DNA of 39,676 nucleotides, taken from a virus. The stretch lies in the IMG/VR virus record IMGVR_UViG_3300010334_004672, positions 1-39,676 of that record; one strand, given 5' to 3'. Numbering within the stretch: the first letter of the stretch is position 1; every line of letters starts with the position of its first letter. Position numbers and translations under genes: made by a program. Of this stretch, positions 24,159 through 32,745 are shown piece by piece. A model generated the notes under the pieces. It was not told the DNA's origin. It did not search any database and was given only the letters and a program-made list of their open reading frames with translations.

Positions 24159-24698
24159 ATGTCAGAAAATAAAACTATTGATCAGCTACTAACAGAACAA
24201 AATCAAAAATCTATTGCACAGCAAGTCCAAGGATACTCATCCGACACTGTTGTAGCACTAATAAAACAGTCTTTAAATATTCACTGGCAACAAACAACAG
24301 TTCTAACAGCACAAGCAGAACATCTTGAAAGATGGGGATACAAGAAACTAGCAGCTATTTTTAAAGAAGATGCTATTCAAGAACAAACACATGCCGCAAT
24401 TAATATCAAGAGATTAGAATTTTTTGATGAAGACTATCAGCCATTAGTAGTAAGTCCTCCTACTTGGAAAAGACACGACATGGTTTCGATGATTAAGTAT
24501 AATCTTGACTCAGTAAGAGAAGCCTCTAAGGCTGAAAGAGCAACAATAGTAGCTGCAAGATCTGTTGGCGATGAAATTACTGCTCATATGTTTATTGAAT
24601 TATTACAAGGTAGTGAAGATGGAATTGAACTATATGAGGGTTTTTTAAAACTCATTGAAGAAATGGGTATTGATAACTTCTTGACTCTACAGGTCTAA
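24159..24698 (+). CDS. Bacterioferritin-like protein with degenerate metal site
   Basis: A 179-residue four-helix protein aligned by eye with bacterioferritin. The matching stretches are HLERWGYKKLAAIFKEDAI with QEQTHA (near residues 55-79), RSVGDEITAH, and the C-terminal LIEEMGIDNFL. Of the six ferroxidase ligands of E. coli Bfr, only Glu51 and His54 seem kept (Glu75, His78 here). Glu18, Glu94, Glu127 and His130 correspond to Ser, Val, Ser and Gly in my alignment, and the haem Met52 to Gln76. So iron oxidation is unlikely, and the protein may be structural or a cage. It is preceded by a good ribosome site and lies between two structural-type genes. Confidence 0.7.
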   Translation: MSENKTIDQLLTEQNQKSIAQQVQGYSSDTVVALIKQSLNIHWQQTTVLTAQAEHLERWGYKKLAAIFKEDAIQEQTHAAINIKRLEFFDEDYQPLVVSPPTWKRHDMVSMIKYNLDSVREASKAERATIVAARSVGDEITAHMFIELLQGSEDGIELYEGFLKLIEEMGIDNFLTLQV

Positions 24699-24699
24699 G

Positions 24700-25140
24700 A
24701 TGATAAGTAGAGCAAACCAATTACTCAATATAGTCCAAGCTGCCATAGAGTGTCCACCAGCTACTCAAGACATATCTATTAATTTAGCTAATAGAAAAAT
24801 TTGTGTAGATAAAGCAAATTATGGTCCAGCAAATCCAAATTTATTAAATCCAGAATTTTGGCAAGCTAAAGCAGATTTATTCAAAACATCTGTTGAGGAA
24901 GCCAAAACTATGAGATGTGGAAATTGCGCAGCTTTCATTATTAAACAAAAGATGAGAGACTGTATTGAGAAAGGAATTGCTTCTACATCTATAGACGAAG
25001 AAGATATTGTTCATGATATTATTTCACAAGCAGATCTTGGATATTGTGAATTATTCGATTTTAAATGCGCAGGTAGTCGCACATGCGATGCCTGGATAAC
25101 AAATGGTCCACTAACTGATAAAGGGGTTAATAATGGATAG
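24700..25140 (+). CDS. Cysteine-rich phage protein (possible Fe-S or zinc site)
   Basis: A 146-residue protein whose C-terminal half has a regular Cys pattern: CGNCAAFI, MRDCIEKG, GYCELFDFKCAG, RTCDAW. The spacing and the ending CDAWITNGP recall the HiPIP-like small proteins of tailed phages, which may hold a 4Fe-4S cluster or zinc. It starts 1 base after the ferritin-like gene stop, so the two are cotranslated. A link between the ferritin-like cage and an iron cluster is attractive but unproven. It overlaps the following gene by 8 bases. Confidence 0.55.
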   Translation: MISRANQLLNIVQAAIECPPATQDISINLANRKICVDKANYGPANPNLLNPEFWQAKADLFKTSVEEAKTMRCGNCAAFIIKQKMRDCIEKGIASTSIDEEDIVHDIISQADLGYCELFDFKCAGSRTCDAWITNGPLTDKGVNNG

Positions 25141-26431
25141 AATTCATAATTTGCTAAATGATGTTCAAGAGTCGCTCTCTGCCCAAAAAACATATGATGG
25201 TAAAAAAAGAAGTGAATTAAAAGATAGTGATTTTCTATTTCCAGAAACTCGTTCTTTCCCAATAGTTAGCCCCACAGATGTTCAGGATGCTATAAATAAC
25301 TATGGAAGAATGAGTGGAGACATGAGTTATGATGTCTTTCTTCGTAAACTATATGATTTATGTAAGAGAAAAGGCCCAGAGTTTGTGGCCGCTTTGCCAA
25401 AAGCAAGCAAGGAAAAACTAGGAATCAAATCAACAAAGTCTTGTATGCAGAATCAAGATAGATTTGCTGTAGGAGATAGTGTTGAAAATATAAATACTTC
25501 TTGTATTCATTATGGAAGCAAAGGTATAGTAGAAGATTTAGAAAACTTACCTCATAATATGGGTCATGTAATAGTATACAAAACTACAAATATGGGGCCA
25601 ACATGGAATAAAGATCAAATATTAAAGAAAACTCCATCTCAATTAGTAAAAGCCAGTATTCAGATGCAGCAGCATAGAGAACCATCAATGACCATAGATG
25701 ATCAGACTAATACTAATGATATTACTTCTGAAAATATCGATGAGCCAACAGTAATTAATCAGCCAACTAATATCAATGAACCTATGGATAATGCCGACTT
25801 ACAGACAAATCCTGATGATACTGCTCTTGACCAATATAAAGATGAATTTTTAGAAATGGTAATTTCTGCTTTAAAAGCAGTAACAATACAAGCATCATCT
25901 ATACTAGAACAAATTAATGATCCGTCTGTATCCGAAAACTTGACAGAACCTTGGCTACAGAGTAAAATCACACTCATCAGAGATTATATGAGTACGGTCC
26001 ACGATTTTGTCATGTTCTATGACTCAGAAGACGATAGTGAAGAGACAGAAGCAGCACGAAAGGAAATAGATCGTCATCGCAAGCATCATCATAAAGAAAA
26101 ACCAACAACTAAAATCTCATATAGAGTATTACCTGCTCTTATTACACATATTAATCCATCTCATGATGAACATCATACTGAAGAGCCACACGAAGAACCC
26201 AATGAAAATCAACAACCAACAAACAATACCGATGATGCCCCAAGCGACCCCCCATCAGCACCATCTAGCCCAGCAGCACCATCTAGCCCAGCAGCACCAG
26301 CTTCGGAAAAACCAGGATTATGGGAAAATATTAGAAAGAAAAAACAAAGAGAGGGAAAAAAATATAAACCAGCTAAACGTGGAGATCCAGATAGACCATC
26401 TCCGGAACAGTGGAAAAAGTTGACCAAGTGA
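25133..26431 (+). CDS. Large head-assembly-like protein, disordered C-terminus
   Basis: The 432-residue protein has an N-terminal region with LKDSDFLFPETRSFPIVSPTDVQDAINNYG (about 24-53). That pattern recurs in phage prohead-region proteins, where DSDFxxPxxRxFPI is followed by a helix. A second module (near residues 104-150, FAVGDSVENINTS to GPTWNKDQIL) is a small beta domain. The rest is low-complexity: acidic, His-rich (RHRKHHHKE), Pro/Ala/Ser-rich (two copies of an 18-base unit, APSSPA), and a basic end with KRGDPDRPSPEQWKKL. This looks like a scaffold or core protein, though other structural roles are possible. A candidate promoter for the next gene lies inside its 3' end. Confidence 0.55.
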   Translation: MDRIHNLLNDVQESLSAQKTYDGKKRSELKDSDFLFPETRSFPIVSPTDVQDAINNYGRMSGDMSYDVFLRKLYDLCKRKGPEFVAALPKASKEKLGIKSTKSCMQNQDRFAVGDSVENINTSCIHYGSKGIVEDLENLPHNMGHVIVYKTTNMGPTWNKDQILKKTPSQLVKASIQMQQHREPSMTIDDQTNTNDITSENIDEPTVINQPTNINEPMDNADLQTNPDDTALDQYKDEFLEMVISALKAVTIQASSILEQINDPSVSENLTEPWLQSKITLIRDYMSTVHDFVMFYDSEDDSEETEAARKEIDRHRKHHHKEKPTTKISYRVLPALITHINPSHDEHHTEEPHEEPNENQQPTNNTDDAPSDPPSAPSSPAAPSSPAAPASEKPGLWENIRKKKQREGKKYKPAKRGDPDRPSPEQWKKLTK

Positions 26432-26449
26432 TAATGTCGATTGTATAAG
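26420..26449 (+). promoter_or_regulatory. sigma70-like promoter for the sigma factor gene
   Basis: TTGACC (26420-26425), an 18-base spacer and TATAAG (26444-26449). The -35 box overlaps the end of the previous coding region. A start near 26456 gives a leader of about 29 bases with AAAGGAAA before the ATG at 26485. Confidence 0.45.
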
Positions 26450-26484
26450 TAACTAAGGATTAGGAATTAACTCAAAGGAAAACA

Positions 26485-27078
26485 ATGATAAAAGAATATG
26501 ATAGTCTAGACACGTATCTTAATTTAGCAAAAAAAACTATTTCTAAATTTGGATCAAAATTTTATTCTGGTCTCTCAAAAGAAATGTTACAAAATAGCGA
26601 TGCTGTATCAGATGTTGCTACTGCTATTATGTATGCAGACTGGAGATATGATCCAGATAGGCCAGGTAAAAGCGGAGAAAAAAAGACTCTCTACTCTTAT
26701 AGGAATCAGTGTGCTCTTTGGGCAATCAAAACATATATCAGCAAGAAATATAAGAAATCTAAAAATATGAGTTTAGATTTTGACTATAATGAAGATTCAG
26801 AATCATTAAATTCTCATATTGCAGATACTCGTGTTCAGACTCCAATAGACTGTTTGATTGAAAAAGAGTCACAAGAAAATTTATTTAAGGACATCTTTGA
26901 TCTGCTAGATAATAAAGTTTTATCTGATAAACAGAAAGAACAAATTAGGCTTTACTATATTCAGAATGAAACTCTCTCTTTTATTGGTAAAAAATACGGG
27001 GTGTCTAGAGAAGCAGTAAGACAGAACATTAAACGCGGTCTGGAGATCATTAGACAACATGATAAATGCGAAGCTTAA
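26485..27078 (+). CDS. Sigma-70-family factor, T4 gp55-like
   Basis: The 197-residue protein is a small sigma factor. Region 2-like sequence lies at about 35-95 (DWRYDPDRPG near 56-65, YRNQCALWAIKTYI near 76-89). A C-terminal helix-turn-helix of region 4 type follows: LSDKQKEQIRLYYI, FIGKKYGVSREAVRQNIKRGLE. T4 gp55 (about 185 residues) directs late transcription from TATAAATA promoters, helped by the sliding clamp. A similar late-switch role is likely here, though gp55 itself lacks a full region 4, so this one may read a -35 box too. It is preceded by a probable housekeeping promoter and the AAAGGAAA ribosome site. Confidence 0.75.
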   Translation: MIKEYDSLDTYLNLAKKTISKFGSKFYSGLSKEMLQNSDAVSDVATAIMYADWRYDPDRPGKSGEKKTLYSYRNQCALWAIKTYISKKYKKSKNMSLDFDYNEDSESLNSHIADTRVQTPIDCLIEKESQENLFKDIFDLLDNKVLSDKQKEQIRLYYIQNETLSFIGKKYGVSREAVRQNIKRGLEIIRQHDKCEA

Positions 27079-27415
27079 TCTAGTACTATTGTTATTAAAT
27101 GAAGAGACATTCAAATATCACATAGTCTCTTCATCTGAAATATCTGTGGTTCTTCCTTCTATAGATATAGGAGAATTTCAAGATATAGATGCAAGTATTA
27201 GATTACTACTAACTAATCATTTAAATATTACTGAAGAAGAGTCTATGAATTTTGAGTATAAGCTTATGGATATTAGTATACAAGATACTTTGGGTATTTA
27301 CTATTTCACAGTTGTATCTCATGATATAGACACTATTAATTCCTACAAGTTACCACTGAAACAACATGAATTTAATTTACCAAATCTTTCGAAGATTTTA
27401 CAGCGTCTTCAATAA
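27059..27415 (+). CDS. Hypothetical protein
   Basis: A 118-residue protein of unknown family. Its alternating pattern (strands LNLVLLLLNEE, KYHIVSSS; helix DASIRLLLTNHL; strands YKLMDISIQD, IYYFTVVSHD) suggests a small alpha/beta fold with some resemblance to Nudix proteins, but no Nudix box is visible. It overlaps the sigma factor gene by 20 bases and the next gene by 50. The function cannot be told. Confidence 0.5.
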   Translation: MINAKLNLVLLLLNEETFKYHIVSSSEISVVLPSIDIGEFQDIDASIRLLLTNHLNITEEESMNFEYKLMDISIQDTLGIYYFTVVSHDIDTINSYKLPLKQHEFNLPNLSKILQRLQ

Positions 27416-27791
27416 GAAACCAAAACCAGCTCAGAATGATATTTTAGATAATACTAAATATGTTTCTGGGATTGTATTTAAAATTACAGAAAATCTAGAA
27501 TTAGACATAGGATGTGTTCTCCCGGATTTACACAATTATTCAACAGACGAAATTTCTGATTTAGCTGAAAAATATGCTGAGTTATTAATTATGATCAATA
27601 ATGGTATTTTTAAAAATCAGATTTTTGATATGTTAAATACCAAAACAGAGTCAATAGACTGTAAAGATAAAGATAGACTATTTATCAATAACGTATTATC
27701 TTTTGATAAAATATTAAATCAAGAACTAAGTAAAGTAATTAAAAATAATAGGCCTTTAATTAGACCAACATCAGTGTTTAAAAATTTATAA
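27366..27791 (+). CDS. Hypothetical protein
   Basis: A 141-residue protein I do not recognise. It begins with a basic, aromatic N-terminus (MNLIYQIFRRFYSVFNKKPK) and continues as a mostly helical protein with a DLAEKYAELLIMINNG helix near residues 65-80. The sequence overlaps the previous gene by 50 bases. It sits just upstream of a strong promoter and the ClpP-like/head block, so it may be a structural or regulatory protein, but nothing more specific is supported. Confidence 0.5.
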   Translation: MNLIYQIFRRFYSVFNKKPKPAQNDILDNTKYVSGIVFKITENLELDIGCVLPDLHNYSTDEISDLAEKYAELLIMINNGIFKNQIFDMLNTKTESIDCKDKDRLFINNVLSFDKILNQELSKVIKNNRPLIRPTSVFKNL

Positions 27792-27820
27792 TTGTGATAA
27801 TTATCGCTTTCGCCTATAAT
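27792..27820 (+). promoter_or_regulatory. sigma70-like promoter
   Basis: TTGTGA (27792-27797), a 17-base spacer, TATAAT (27815-27820), a perfect -10 box. It also overlaps two short palindromes, GATAATTATC and CCTAT-AAT-ATAGG, that could be operator sites. AAAGGAA at 27847-27853 precedes the ATG at 27859. Confidence 0.55.
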
Positions 27821-27858
27821 ATAGGGGTGTATTCTTATTGTATATAAAGGAATTTCTG

Positions 27859-28299
27859 ATGTATGATTCAAACACTATAGTATGGGAAAAATGGATAGAT
27901 CCATTTAGCATAGATGACCAGATTGAAAATACTATAGAAAACGCAGAGCCAGAATTCTTGGAAGATGACCATATCGAAGAAGAGAAAAGTAATACTACAC
28001 AAGAAAGTCCTCATCATACATTTAAGCACTTTAAAGCAGTTGCTACTCCAATGGGAATAATACCAATAAATGAAGAAGCAACTAGTGGTAAAGTATTTAA
28101 TTTTTGGGTGGGTCATGCTAATTTTAATATAACTAAGCCTATAGCAGAAGTAATAGAAAATACTGATGGTGTTGAGACATTAGATATTTTTACTCGTTAT
28201 AGATTTAGAATATCTGTAGGTAAAGCATTTGATGATTCCACTGTAATGAGGAGTATCAACAGTAAAGTCTATACAGAGCTAAACAATGCAAAATATTAA
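27859..28299 (+). CDS. Hypothetical protein in head block
   Basis: A 146-residue protein from ATG 27859, set by AAAGGAA. An in-frame ATG seven codons upstream is less likely. The N-terminal half is acidic and the C-terminal half is beta-rich with FNFWVGHANFNITKP and TRYRFRISVGKAF. The family is unknown. It overlaps the ClpP-like gene by 14 bases, so they are coupled, and it could be a protease partner or small structural protein. Confidence 0.55.
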   Translation: MYDSNTIVWEKWIDPFSIDDQIENTIENAEPEFLEDDHIEEEKSNTTQESPHHTFKHFKAVATPMGIIPINEEATSGKVFNFWVGHANFNITKPIAEVIENTDGVETLDIFTRYRFRISVGKAFDDSTVMRSINSKVYTELNNAKY

Positions 28300-28954
28300 C
28301 AGTATAGATTCTGAATTACAAACACTGCATTCTTATAATGTGGACGTTAAAAATAGAGAAGTCTATCTACACTCATATCTATCTGATTCTGATGTTGAGC
28401 CGGGAGTTGACTATCGTGTTGCTGTTAATTTTGAAAAAAATCTTCGATATTTAAATCTTCTATCGAATGATCCTATTTTAGTACATATGCATTTACCAGG
28501 AGGAGACTGGGAAGATTGTATGGCTATTTATGATACTATACAAAAGTCTAAATCAAAAATAGTTATGCTCGCATATGGAAAAGTTCAGTCTGCTAGTAGC
28601 GTAATATTGCAGGCTCCTAATCTTAGAATAATAATGCCAAATGCAAATATACTAATTCATTATGGTTCTATTAGTTTAGATAGCGAACATAGTAAAGCAG
28701 CTGCTAGCAGTTTAAGATGGAATGAAAAAGAGTGCGATAAGATGATTGATATATTTGTGGATCGGTGTATGCAAAGTACATTGGCTCAAGAAAAAAATTG
28801 GAAAAGAATGATGGCAAAAAAACATATTCAATCACAATTAGCTAGTCAATGTGACTGGATATTGACTGCTCAAGAAGCTTTGCATTATGGTTTTGTTGAT
28901 GCTATTATTGGAGATAAAAGATATCCAAATATTGATTCTCTCAAAAAAAAATAA
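28286..28954 (+). CDS. ClpP-like (S14) serine protease
   Basis: A 222-residue ClpP/crotonase-fold protease. LVHMHLPGGDWEDCMAIYD (65-83) matches the family's Gly-Gly substrate-binding turn. Ser102 is in GKVQSASSVIL, His125 in ANILIHYG, and Asp190 in CDWILTAQEALHYGFVDAI. This gives the usual Ser-His-Asp spacing. Host ClpP needs ClpX; phage relatives often act as prohead maturation proteases without an ATPase. Its neighbourhood of structural genes supports that role (inference). It overlaps the previous gene by 14 bases. Confidence 0.85.
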   Translation: MQNINSIDSELQTLHSYNVDVKNREVYLHSYLSDSDVEPGVDYRVAVNFEKNLRYLNLLSNDPILVHMHLPGGDWEDCMAIYDTIQKSKSKIVMLAYGKVQSASSVILQAPNLRIIMPNANILIHYGSISLDSEHSKAAASSLRWNEKECDKMIDIFVDRCMQSTLAQEKNWKRMMAKKHIQSQLASQCDWILTAQEALHYGFVDAIIGDKRYPNIDSLKKK

Positions 28955-28960
28955 ACAACT

Positions 28961-29620
28961 ATGATTATTGAATATTCTTTCTATGATATAGCATCAAATG
29001 ATACAGAAACTAAGACCAACATTAGTGAAGCGGCCACATTTAAATTAGATTCAATATCAGTTCTTCCCTTCAATCTAAAATTAGCAAAAAATATACTTGG
29101 TACCAACTCAGAGACAGCACTCTCCTGCCCAATAGATTATCCACTGGGTATAATGGATTCAAAATCTAGAAGTGACAGCATATCATTTGCCATAAAAAAT
29201 GGTGCTAAAATTATAGATATGGTATGTCCTGTTTATCTATTATGCAATCGCAAGTATGATAAATTCAAGGAAGATATAAAAATTAGCCAAAATATGTGCT
29301 TAGATAGTGGAGTCTTATTAAGATATATTCTAGAGTACAGAGTATATTCCTACGAACTACTATATAAAGTTGCTCAAATTTTACTTGAGCACCAAATTGG
29401 AACAATCTACCCCTCAACAGGTTATCTTATAGATAATATAAGCGATAATATTTTAGCGTGTGCTTTGATTAATAAGAAAATCCCAGAAATCAATATTATT
29501 TCCAATGCTAATTTCTGGAATGACAGCCATGCAGAATTATCTCTAAAAGCCAATTTATTTGGTTTAAGGGTTAATTCTATTAATGCTTTGAATATATTAT
29601 ACAAAAATATGCCAAAATAA
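28961..29620 (+). CDS. DeoC-like TIM-barrel protein lacking catalytic lysines
   Basis: A 219-residue protein with the plan of deoxyribose-phosphate aldolase: CPIDYPLGIMDSKSRSDSIS near 56-75, KNGAKIIDMVCP (79-90), LLRYILEYR (119-127), and a segment IGTIYPSTGY (146-155) in place of KTSTG. Asp86 of DMV is kept. The Schiff-base Lys (E. coli 167) is Tyr150, Lys137 is Arg121, and the Lys201 region is IISNAN. So it is probably not an aldolase. It may keep the fold for binding or another reaction. It starts 6 bases after the ClpP-like gene. Confidence 0.6.
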   Translation: MIIEYSFYDIASNDTETKTNISEAATFKLDSISVLPFNLKLAKNILGTNSETALSCPIDYPLGIMDSKSRSDSISFAIKNGAKIIDMVCPVYLLCNRKYDKFKEDIKISQNMCLDSGVLLRYILEYRVYSYELLYKVAQILLEHQIGTIYPSTGYLIDNISDNILACALINKKIPEINIISNANFWNDSHAELSLKANLFGLRVNSINALNILYKNMPK

Positions 29621-29674
29621 GCACTCTAGGTGTAAATAACACTATTCCGTAAACCCTTTAATGGAGAGAAAATA

Positions 29675-30226
29675 ATGGCTACAGCAAAATCAACAGGTGT
29701 CGCATACACTGTTCCACCAAATACTAAGAGTAGTGGAGCACTTAATAATCATGGTTCTGCCGCTAGAGTCGGCTCTACTTCGTCTGTTCTATCAAATGTT
29801 GTTGTCAGCAGAGATCAAACTGTTGTATTTGGCTCAACAGTAATTGATGATGCTTATTCAAATAAGGCCGTTAGTGCTGGAACATTTAGATATAATGATC
29901 AGCGTCCAGTTGGTATGAGAGTATCAAGCACACTAGCCGGTGTCAGCAACACCTCATTACGCAGTGGCGCTGGTGTTCCTGCCCAAACTCGCAGTATCAA
30001 TAAGAGAGAAAGTTTCAGAGTAGTAAAAACAGCAAGTGGTATCAGAGCTAATAAGTATAATAGATATACTAATACTTGGGCAGAAGGATATCCACAAACT
30101 GGAACAGAAACTCCAGGAACAGATACAGCAGCAACTCCGACAAGAAGTGCTCCTGGTCAGCTCACTTATAAGCTTGGTCAGCCAGTTCCAGTATCAAATA
30201 ACGACTATAAGGCCAAGACTGGCTGA
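29675..30226 (+). CDS. Small structural-like protein rich in Ser/Thr/Gly
   Basis: The 183-residue protein has a Thr/Ser/Gly/Ala-rich, repetitive composition with few charged residues at the start (MATAKSTGVAYTVPPNTKSS), a basic middle (SINKRESFRVVKTASGIRANK), and a Pro/Thr-rich part (GTETPGTDTAATPTRSAP). No known domain. Such proteins near head genes are often capsid decoration or head fibre proteins. GGAGAG precedes the ATG well, and the gene is followed by a hairpin, so it is the end of a transcript and may be well expressed. Confidence 0.5.
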   Translation: MATAKSTGVAYTVPPNTKSSGALNNHGSAARVGSTSSVLSNVVVSRDQTVVFGSTVIDDAYSNKAVSAGTFRYNDQRPVGMRVSSTLAGVSNTSLRSGAGVPAQTRSINKRESFRVVKTASGIRANKYNRYTNTWAEGYPQTGTETPGTDTAATPTRSAPGQLTYKLGQPVPVSNNDYKAKTG

Positions 30227-30255
30227 TAATTTATTAATTTAATGTTAACGACATG

Positions 30256-30290
30256 ATAAGCCAATGATACGCTGAGTGTCGTTGGCTTAT
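30256..30290 (+). terminator. 15-bp hairpin after structural gene
   Basis: Bases 30256-30270 pair with 30276-30290 over 15 bp (two G-U pairs) around a GCTGA loop. There is no long T-run (TGTCTTATTA follows), so it may be a processing site or weak terminator rather than a classical one. It separates the structural gene from the next gene. Confidence 0.5.
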
Positions 30291-30313
30291 TGTCTTATTA
30301 TGGAGATATTAAA

Positions 30314-30640
30314 ATGAGTGAATCTAATATTAGTCACGTATGGCAAATTCTTGCTACCACTAGTATGGGCATTATAGTTACACTAATAACATTCTGGGCT
30401 ATGGTTATTAGGAACATGGTTAATAAATCAGAAATTGAAAATTTAATACAGACACACTCCCCATATTTGCAAGATAGACAGTTTATAATGGAGAGACTAG
30501 CAAGTAATAAGGAAACACAAATAGCATTTGCTAGTGCTCTCCAAAAAAATAGTGAAGTAATGAATGAACTAAAAATACAATTGGTTCTTCTTAGTAAAAC
30601 ATTGGAAGCGCTAGAAGAGAGAATAGAAAAATCTAATTAG
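30314..30640 (+). CDS. Membrane-anchored coiled-coil protein
   Basis: Read from ATG 30314 (108 residues; TATGGAG just before), it has one membrane helix (about residues 8-33, [20 protein letters not shown]) and then a long charged helix with heptad-like hydrophobics ([23 protein letters not shown]). An ATG at 30290 is further up but lies in the hairpin. The plan of one membrane helix and a coiled coil resembles XhlA-type lysis accessory proteins, so a holin-like or spanin-like role is possible. It stands just before the tail/adhesin genes. No holin or lysozyme is otherwise visible in the window. Confidence 0.55.
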   Translation: MSESNISHVWQILATTSMGIIVTLITFWAMVIRNMVNKSEIENLIQTHSPYLQDRQFIMERLASNKETQIAFASALQKNSEVMNELKIQLVLLSKTLEALEERIEKSN

Positions 30641-30648
30641 GACTATTT

Positions 30649-32736
30649 ATGGTACCAAATGGAATTTCTATTCCTATAAAACTAGAAAATCTAAAAATAT
30701 GTAATGACTATTCTATTAATATTAATGGAATATATAACTATACAGATATTCTAATATCTCCATCCACCATCTCTTTCAAAGCTTCATCGGATTCTCAAAC
30801 AATAACTCCAATAGTTTTTCTTTGTCCAGGAAATTATTGTTTTGACCAAAATGATCAAATTATTCTAACTATCACTGCTAATAATATTACAGATAAATTA
30901 GTTTCGTCTGAAAATCTTATCTTAAGATGTAATAATTATCAACCTTGTTTGGCTGGAACTGTTCCAATTCCAAGTTTAACTCCAACAGCTACTCCAACAG
31001 CTACTCCAACAGCTACTCCAACAGCTACTCCAACAGCTACTCCAACAGCTACTCCAACAGCTACTCCAACAGCTACTCCAACAGCTACTCCAACAGTTGC
31101 TCTTACGAATACCCCAACGGTTACGCCTACTCCAACAATAACTCCAACACCGGGCGGTCCAACAAATACTCCAACGCCAACTCAGACAAGAACATCTACT
31201 CCGACCCCTACTCCGACACCAACAAGAACTGCCACTCCAACTCCGACACCAACAAGAACTGCCACTCCAACTCCGACACCAACAAGAACCGCTACTCCAA
31301 CTCCGACATCTACTCCTACACGAACACCAACGCCAACGCCAACAAGTACTCCTACTCCAACACCAACAATTACTCCTCTTCCTCCTGCGGGTACTCCGAC
31401 GCCTACTCCAACACCAACAATAACTCCGACTCCAGGAGGCCCAACAAATACTCCAACTCCAACTCCAACAATATCTCCTACTAGAACTCCTACTCCAACA
31501 CCAACAATCACTCCAACACCAGGCGCTCCAACAAGTACTCCAACACCAACGCCAACAATTACTCCTCGCCCTCCTGCTAATACCCCAACTCCAACTCCAA
31601 CATCCACACCAACAGGTTTTAAGAGTATAACATTTGCTTCATATGGATGGTATTCCGCTTATCGAATAAATCCTCCTTTAAATAATTCAATAACATATGG
31701 AATATTAAATGCGGGCACTGCAGGAGAACCAAGTTTTTATGGAACATACGACCAAGATGGAAATACTTTTGAATATATTGAAGATATAATAAACTTTACA
31801 ACCTCCCCAGTTTCTAGTAGTTTAGGTAAAACCAGGATGGCTATTGGTGGAAATATATTAGGTTTTCCTTTCACTCGAAATGGTTCAAAAGCTTATTATT
31901 TTAATCAATCTATTCAGATATCAAGAGCATTAAATGTTTCTAGTACTCTATCTCTAAAAGATCAGTTTAATACTACTTCTCCTTTATTTATTTTTGACTC
32001 TTTAACTTCTTTTAGAATAATCAGAACATCTGCTCCTCCAACCTCAGAAGCAAATCAATGGGCCTATGTGTCAGATATTAATAATTCTTCTGATATCGAA
32101 GATAAATATCCTACATTCTCAGATAATAGTATAAGTCATCCAAGACTAGGATCTGTAGGATATGAATACTGGATTAAAAAAATACCTGTTACGCAAGGAG
32201 AATTTGTAAACTATTTAAATATTGTTGATCCTCTCGGATCTAATTTCCTAAATATGAAATATCATAGAACAGGTCAAGAGATGAGCTCTACAAATGTACT
32301 ATATTCAGGTAACTGGTATTATGGAAATTATATAGAATGCAATGTTAGTAGAGCAGCAGGATCAAGATATTATATAGCAAGAAATAACAGTATAAATAAA
32401 CCGGTTTGTGGATTAAACTGGACACATGCAGCAAGATACTGTAATTGGATAACTAATGGAGCAAATGTTTCTGCTAGTACTGAATCTGGAGCTTATACAA
32501 TAAAAGACGAATTTGCCTCATTCAAAATGACTAGAACAAACTCATTGGTATGCGCTATACCAACTTTTAATGAATGGTATAAGGCGGCTTATTACAATCC
32601 TATCTATAATAGATATTTTAAATTTGCAACGCAAAGCGATAGACTGCCTCAGCCTTGTGGAGTTGATCTGAATACTGAAGATGGAATAGCATCAATAACA
32701 ACAAAACATCTATATGTTCATTTTCCAGGAGTTTAA
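30649..32736 (+). CDS. Tail/adhesin protein: Thr-Pro linker and rearranged SUMF1/FGE domain
   Basis: The 695-residue protein has three parts. Residues 1-107 are a small Cys-containing beta domain. Residues about 108-321 are a Thr/Pro linker with several repeat types. Residues 322-695 are a SUMF1/FGE-type (C-type lectin-like) region. There the blocks appear in altered order: [17 protein letters not shown] and FRIIRTS (normally C-terminal) come first. [35 protein letters not shown] and [15 protein letters not shown] (normally N-terminal) come after them. The usual ending is missing at the C-terminus. It is most likely a receptor-binding or carbohydrate-binding tail protein. Formylglycine-generating activity is not expected. 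AGGACT is upstream. Confidence 0.75.
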   Translation: MVPNGISIPIKLENLKICNDYSININGIYNYTDILISPSTISFKASSDSQTITPIVFLCPGNYCFDQNDQIILTITANNITDKLVSSENLILRCNNYQPCLAGTVPIPSLTPTATPTATPTATPTATPTATPTATPTATPTATPTATPTVALTNTPTVTPTPTITPTPGGPTNTPTPTQTRTSTPTPTPTPTRTATPTPTPTRTATPTPTPTRTATPTPTSTPTRTPTPTPTSTPTPTPTITPLPPAGTPTPTPTPTITPTPGGPTNTPTPTPTISPTRTPTPTPTITPTPGAPTSTPTPTPTITPRPPANTPTPTPTSTPTGFKSITFASYGWYSAYRINPPLNNSITYGILNAGTAGEPSFYGTYDQDGNTFEYIEDIINFTTSPVSSSLGKTRMAIGGNILGFPFTRNGSKAYYFNQSIQISRALNVSSTLSLKDQFNTTSPLFIFDSLTSFRIIRTSAPPTSEANQWAYVSDINNSSDIEDKYPTFSDNSISHPRLGSVGYEYWIKKIPVTQGEFVNYLNIVDPLGSNFLNMKYHRTGQEMSSTNVLYSGNWYYGNYIECNVSRAAGSRYYIARNNSINKPVCGLNWTHAARYCNWITNGANVSASTESGAYTIKDEFASFKMTRTNSLVCAIPTFNEWYKAAYYNPIYNRYFKFATQSDRLPQPCGVDLNTEDGIASITTKHLYVHFPGV
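30985..31092 (+). repeat. 12-base tandem repeat, nine copies
   Basis: Nine identical copies of ACAGCTACTCCA encode (Thr-Ala-Thr-Pro)9. Because the unit is a multiple of 3, copy number can change by slippage without breaking the frame. Beyond it, 30-base and other Thr-Pro units continue to about 31611. Confidence 0.95.
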
Positions 32737-32745
32737 TAAAGAATA

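Noticed and set aside
30945-31484. Plus-strand frame rich in Ser-Asn-Tyr (NSYSNSYS)
   Set aside because: It is the Thr/Pro repeat read in another frame, with no start site or flanking domain. The adhesin frame extends well beyond it on both sides.
31182-31607. Minus-strand frame rich in Val-Gly ([11 protein letters not shown])
   Set aside because: It is only the antisense reading of Thr/Pro codon repeats. The same shadow appears at 34047-34382 and 36337-37212. The plus-strand frames carry the recognisable folded domains.
30985-31611. CRISPR array or other spaced repeats
   Set aside because: The repeats are directly tandem, have no unique spacers, and encode Thr/Pro in a long open frame. No cas genes are present.
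30649-32736. Diversity-generating retroelement target
   Set aside because: The FGE-like fold is typical for such targets, but there is no reverse transcriptase, no template repeat and no adenine-biased variable region visible. The needed genes could lie outside the window.
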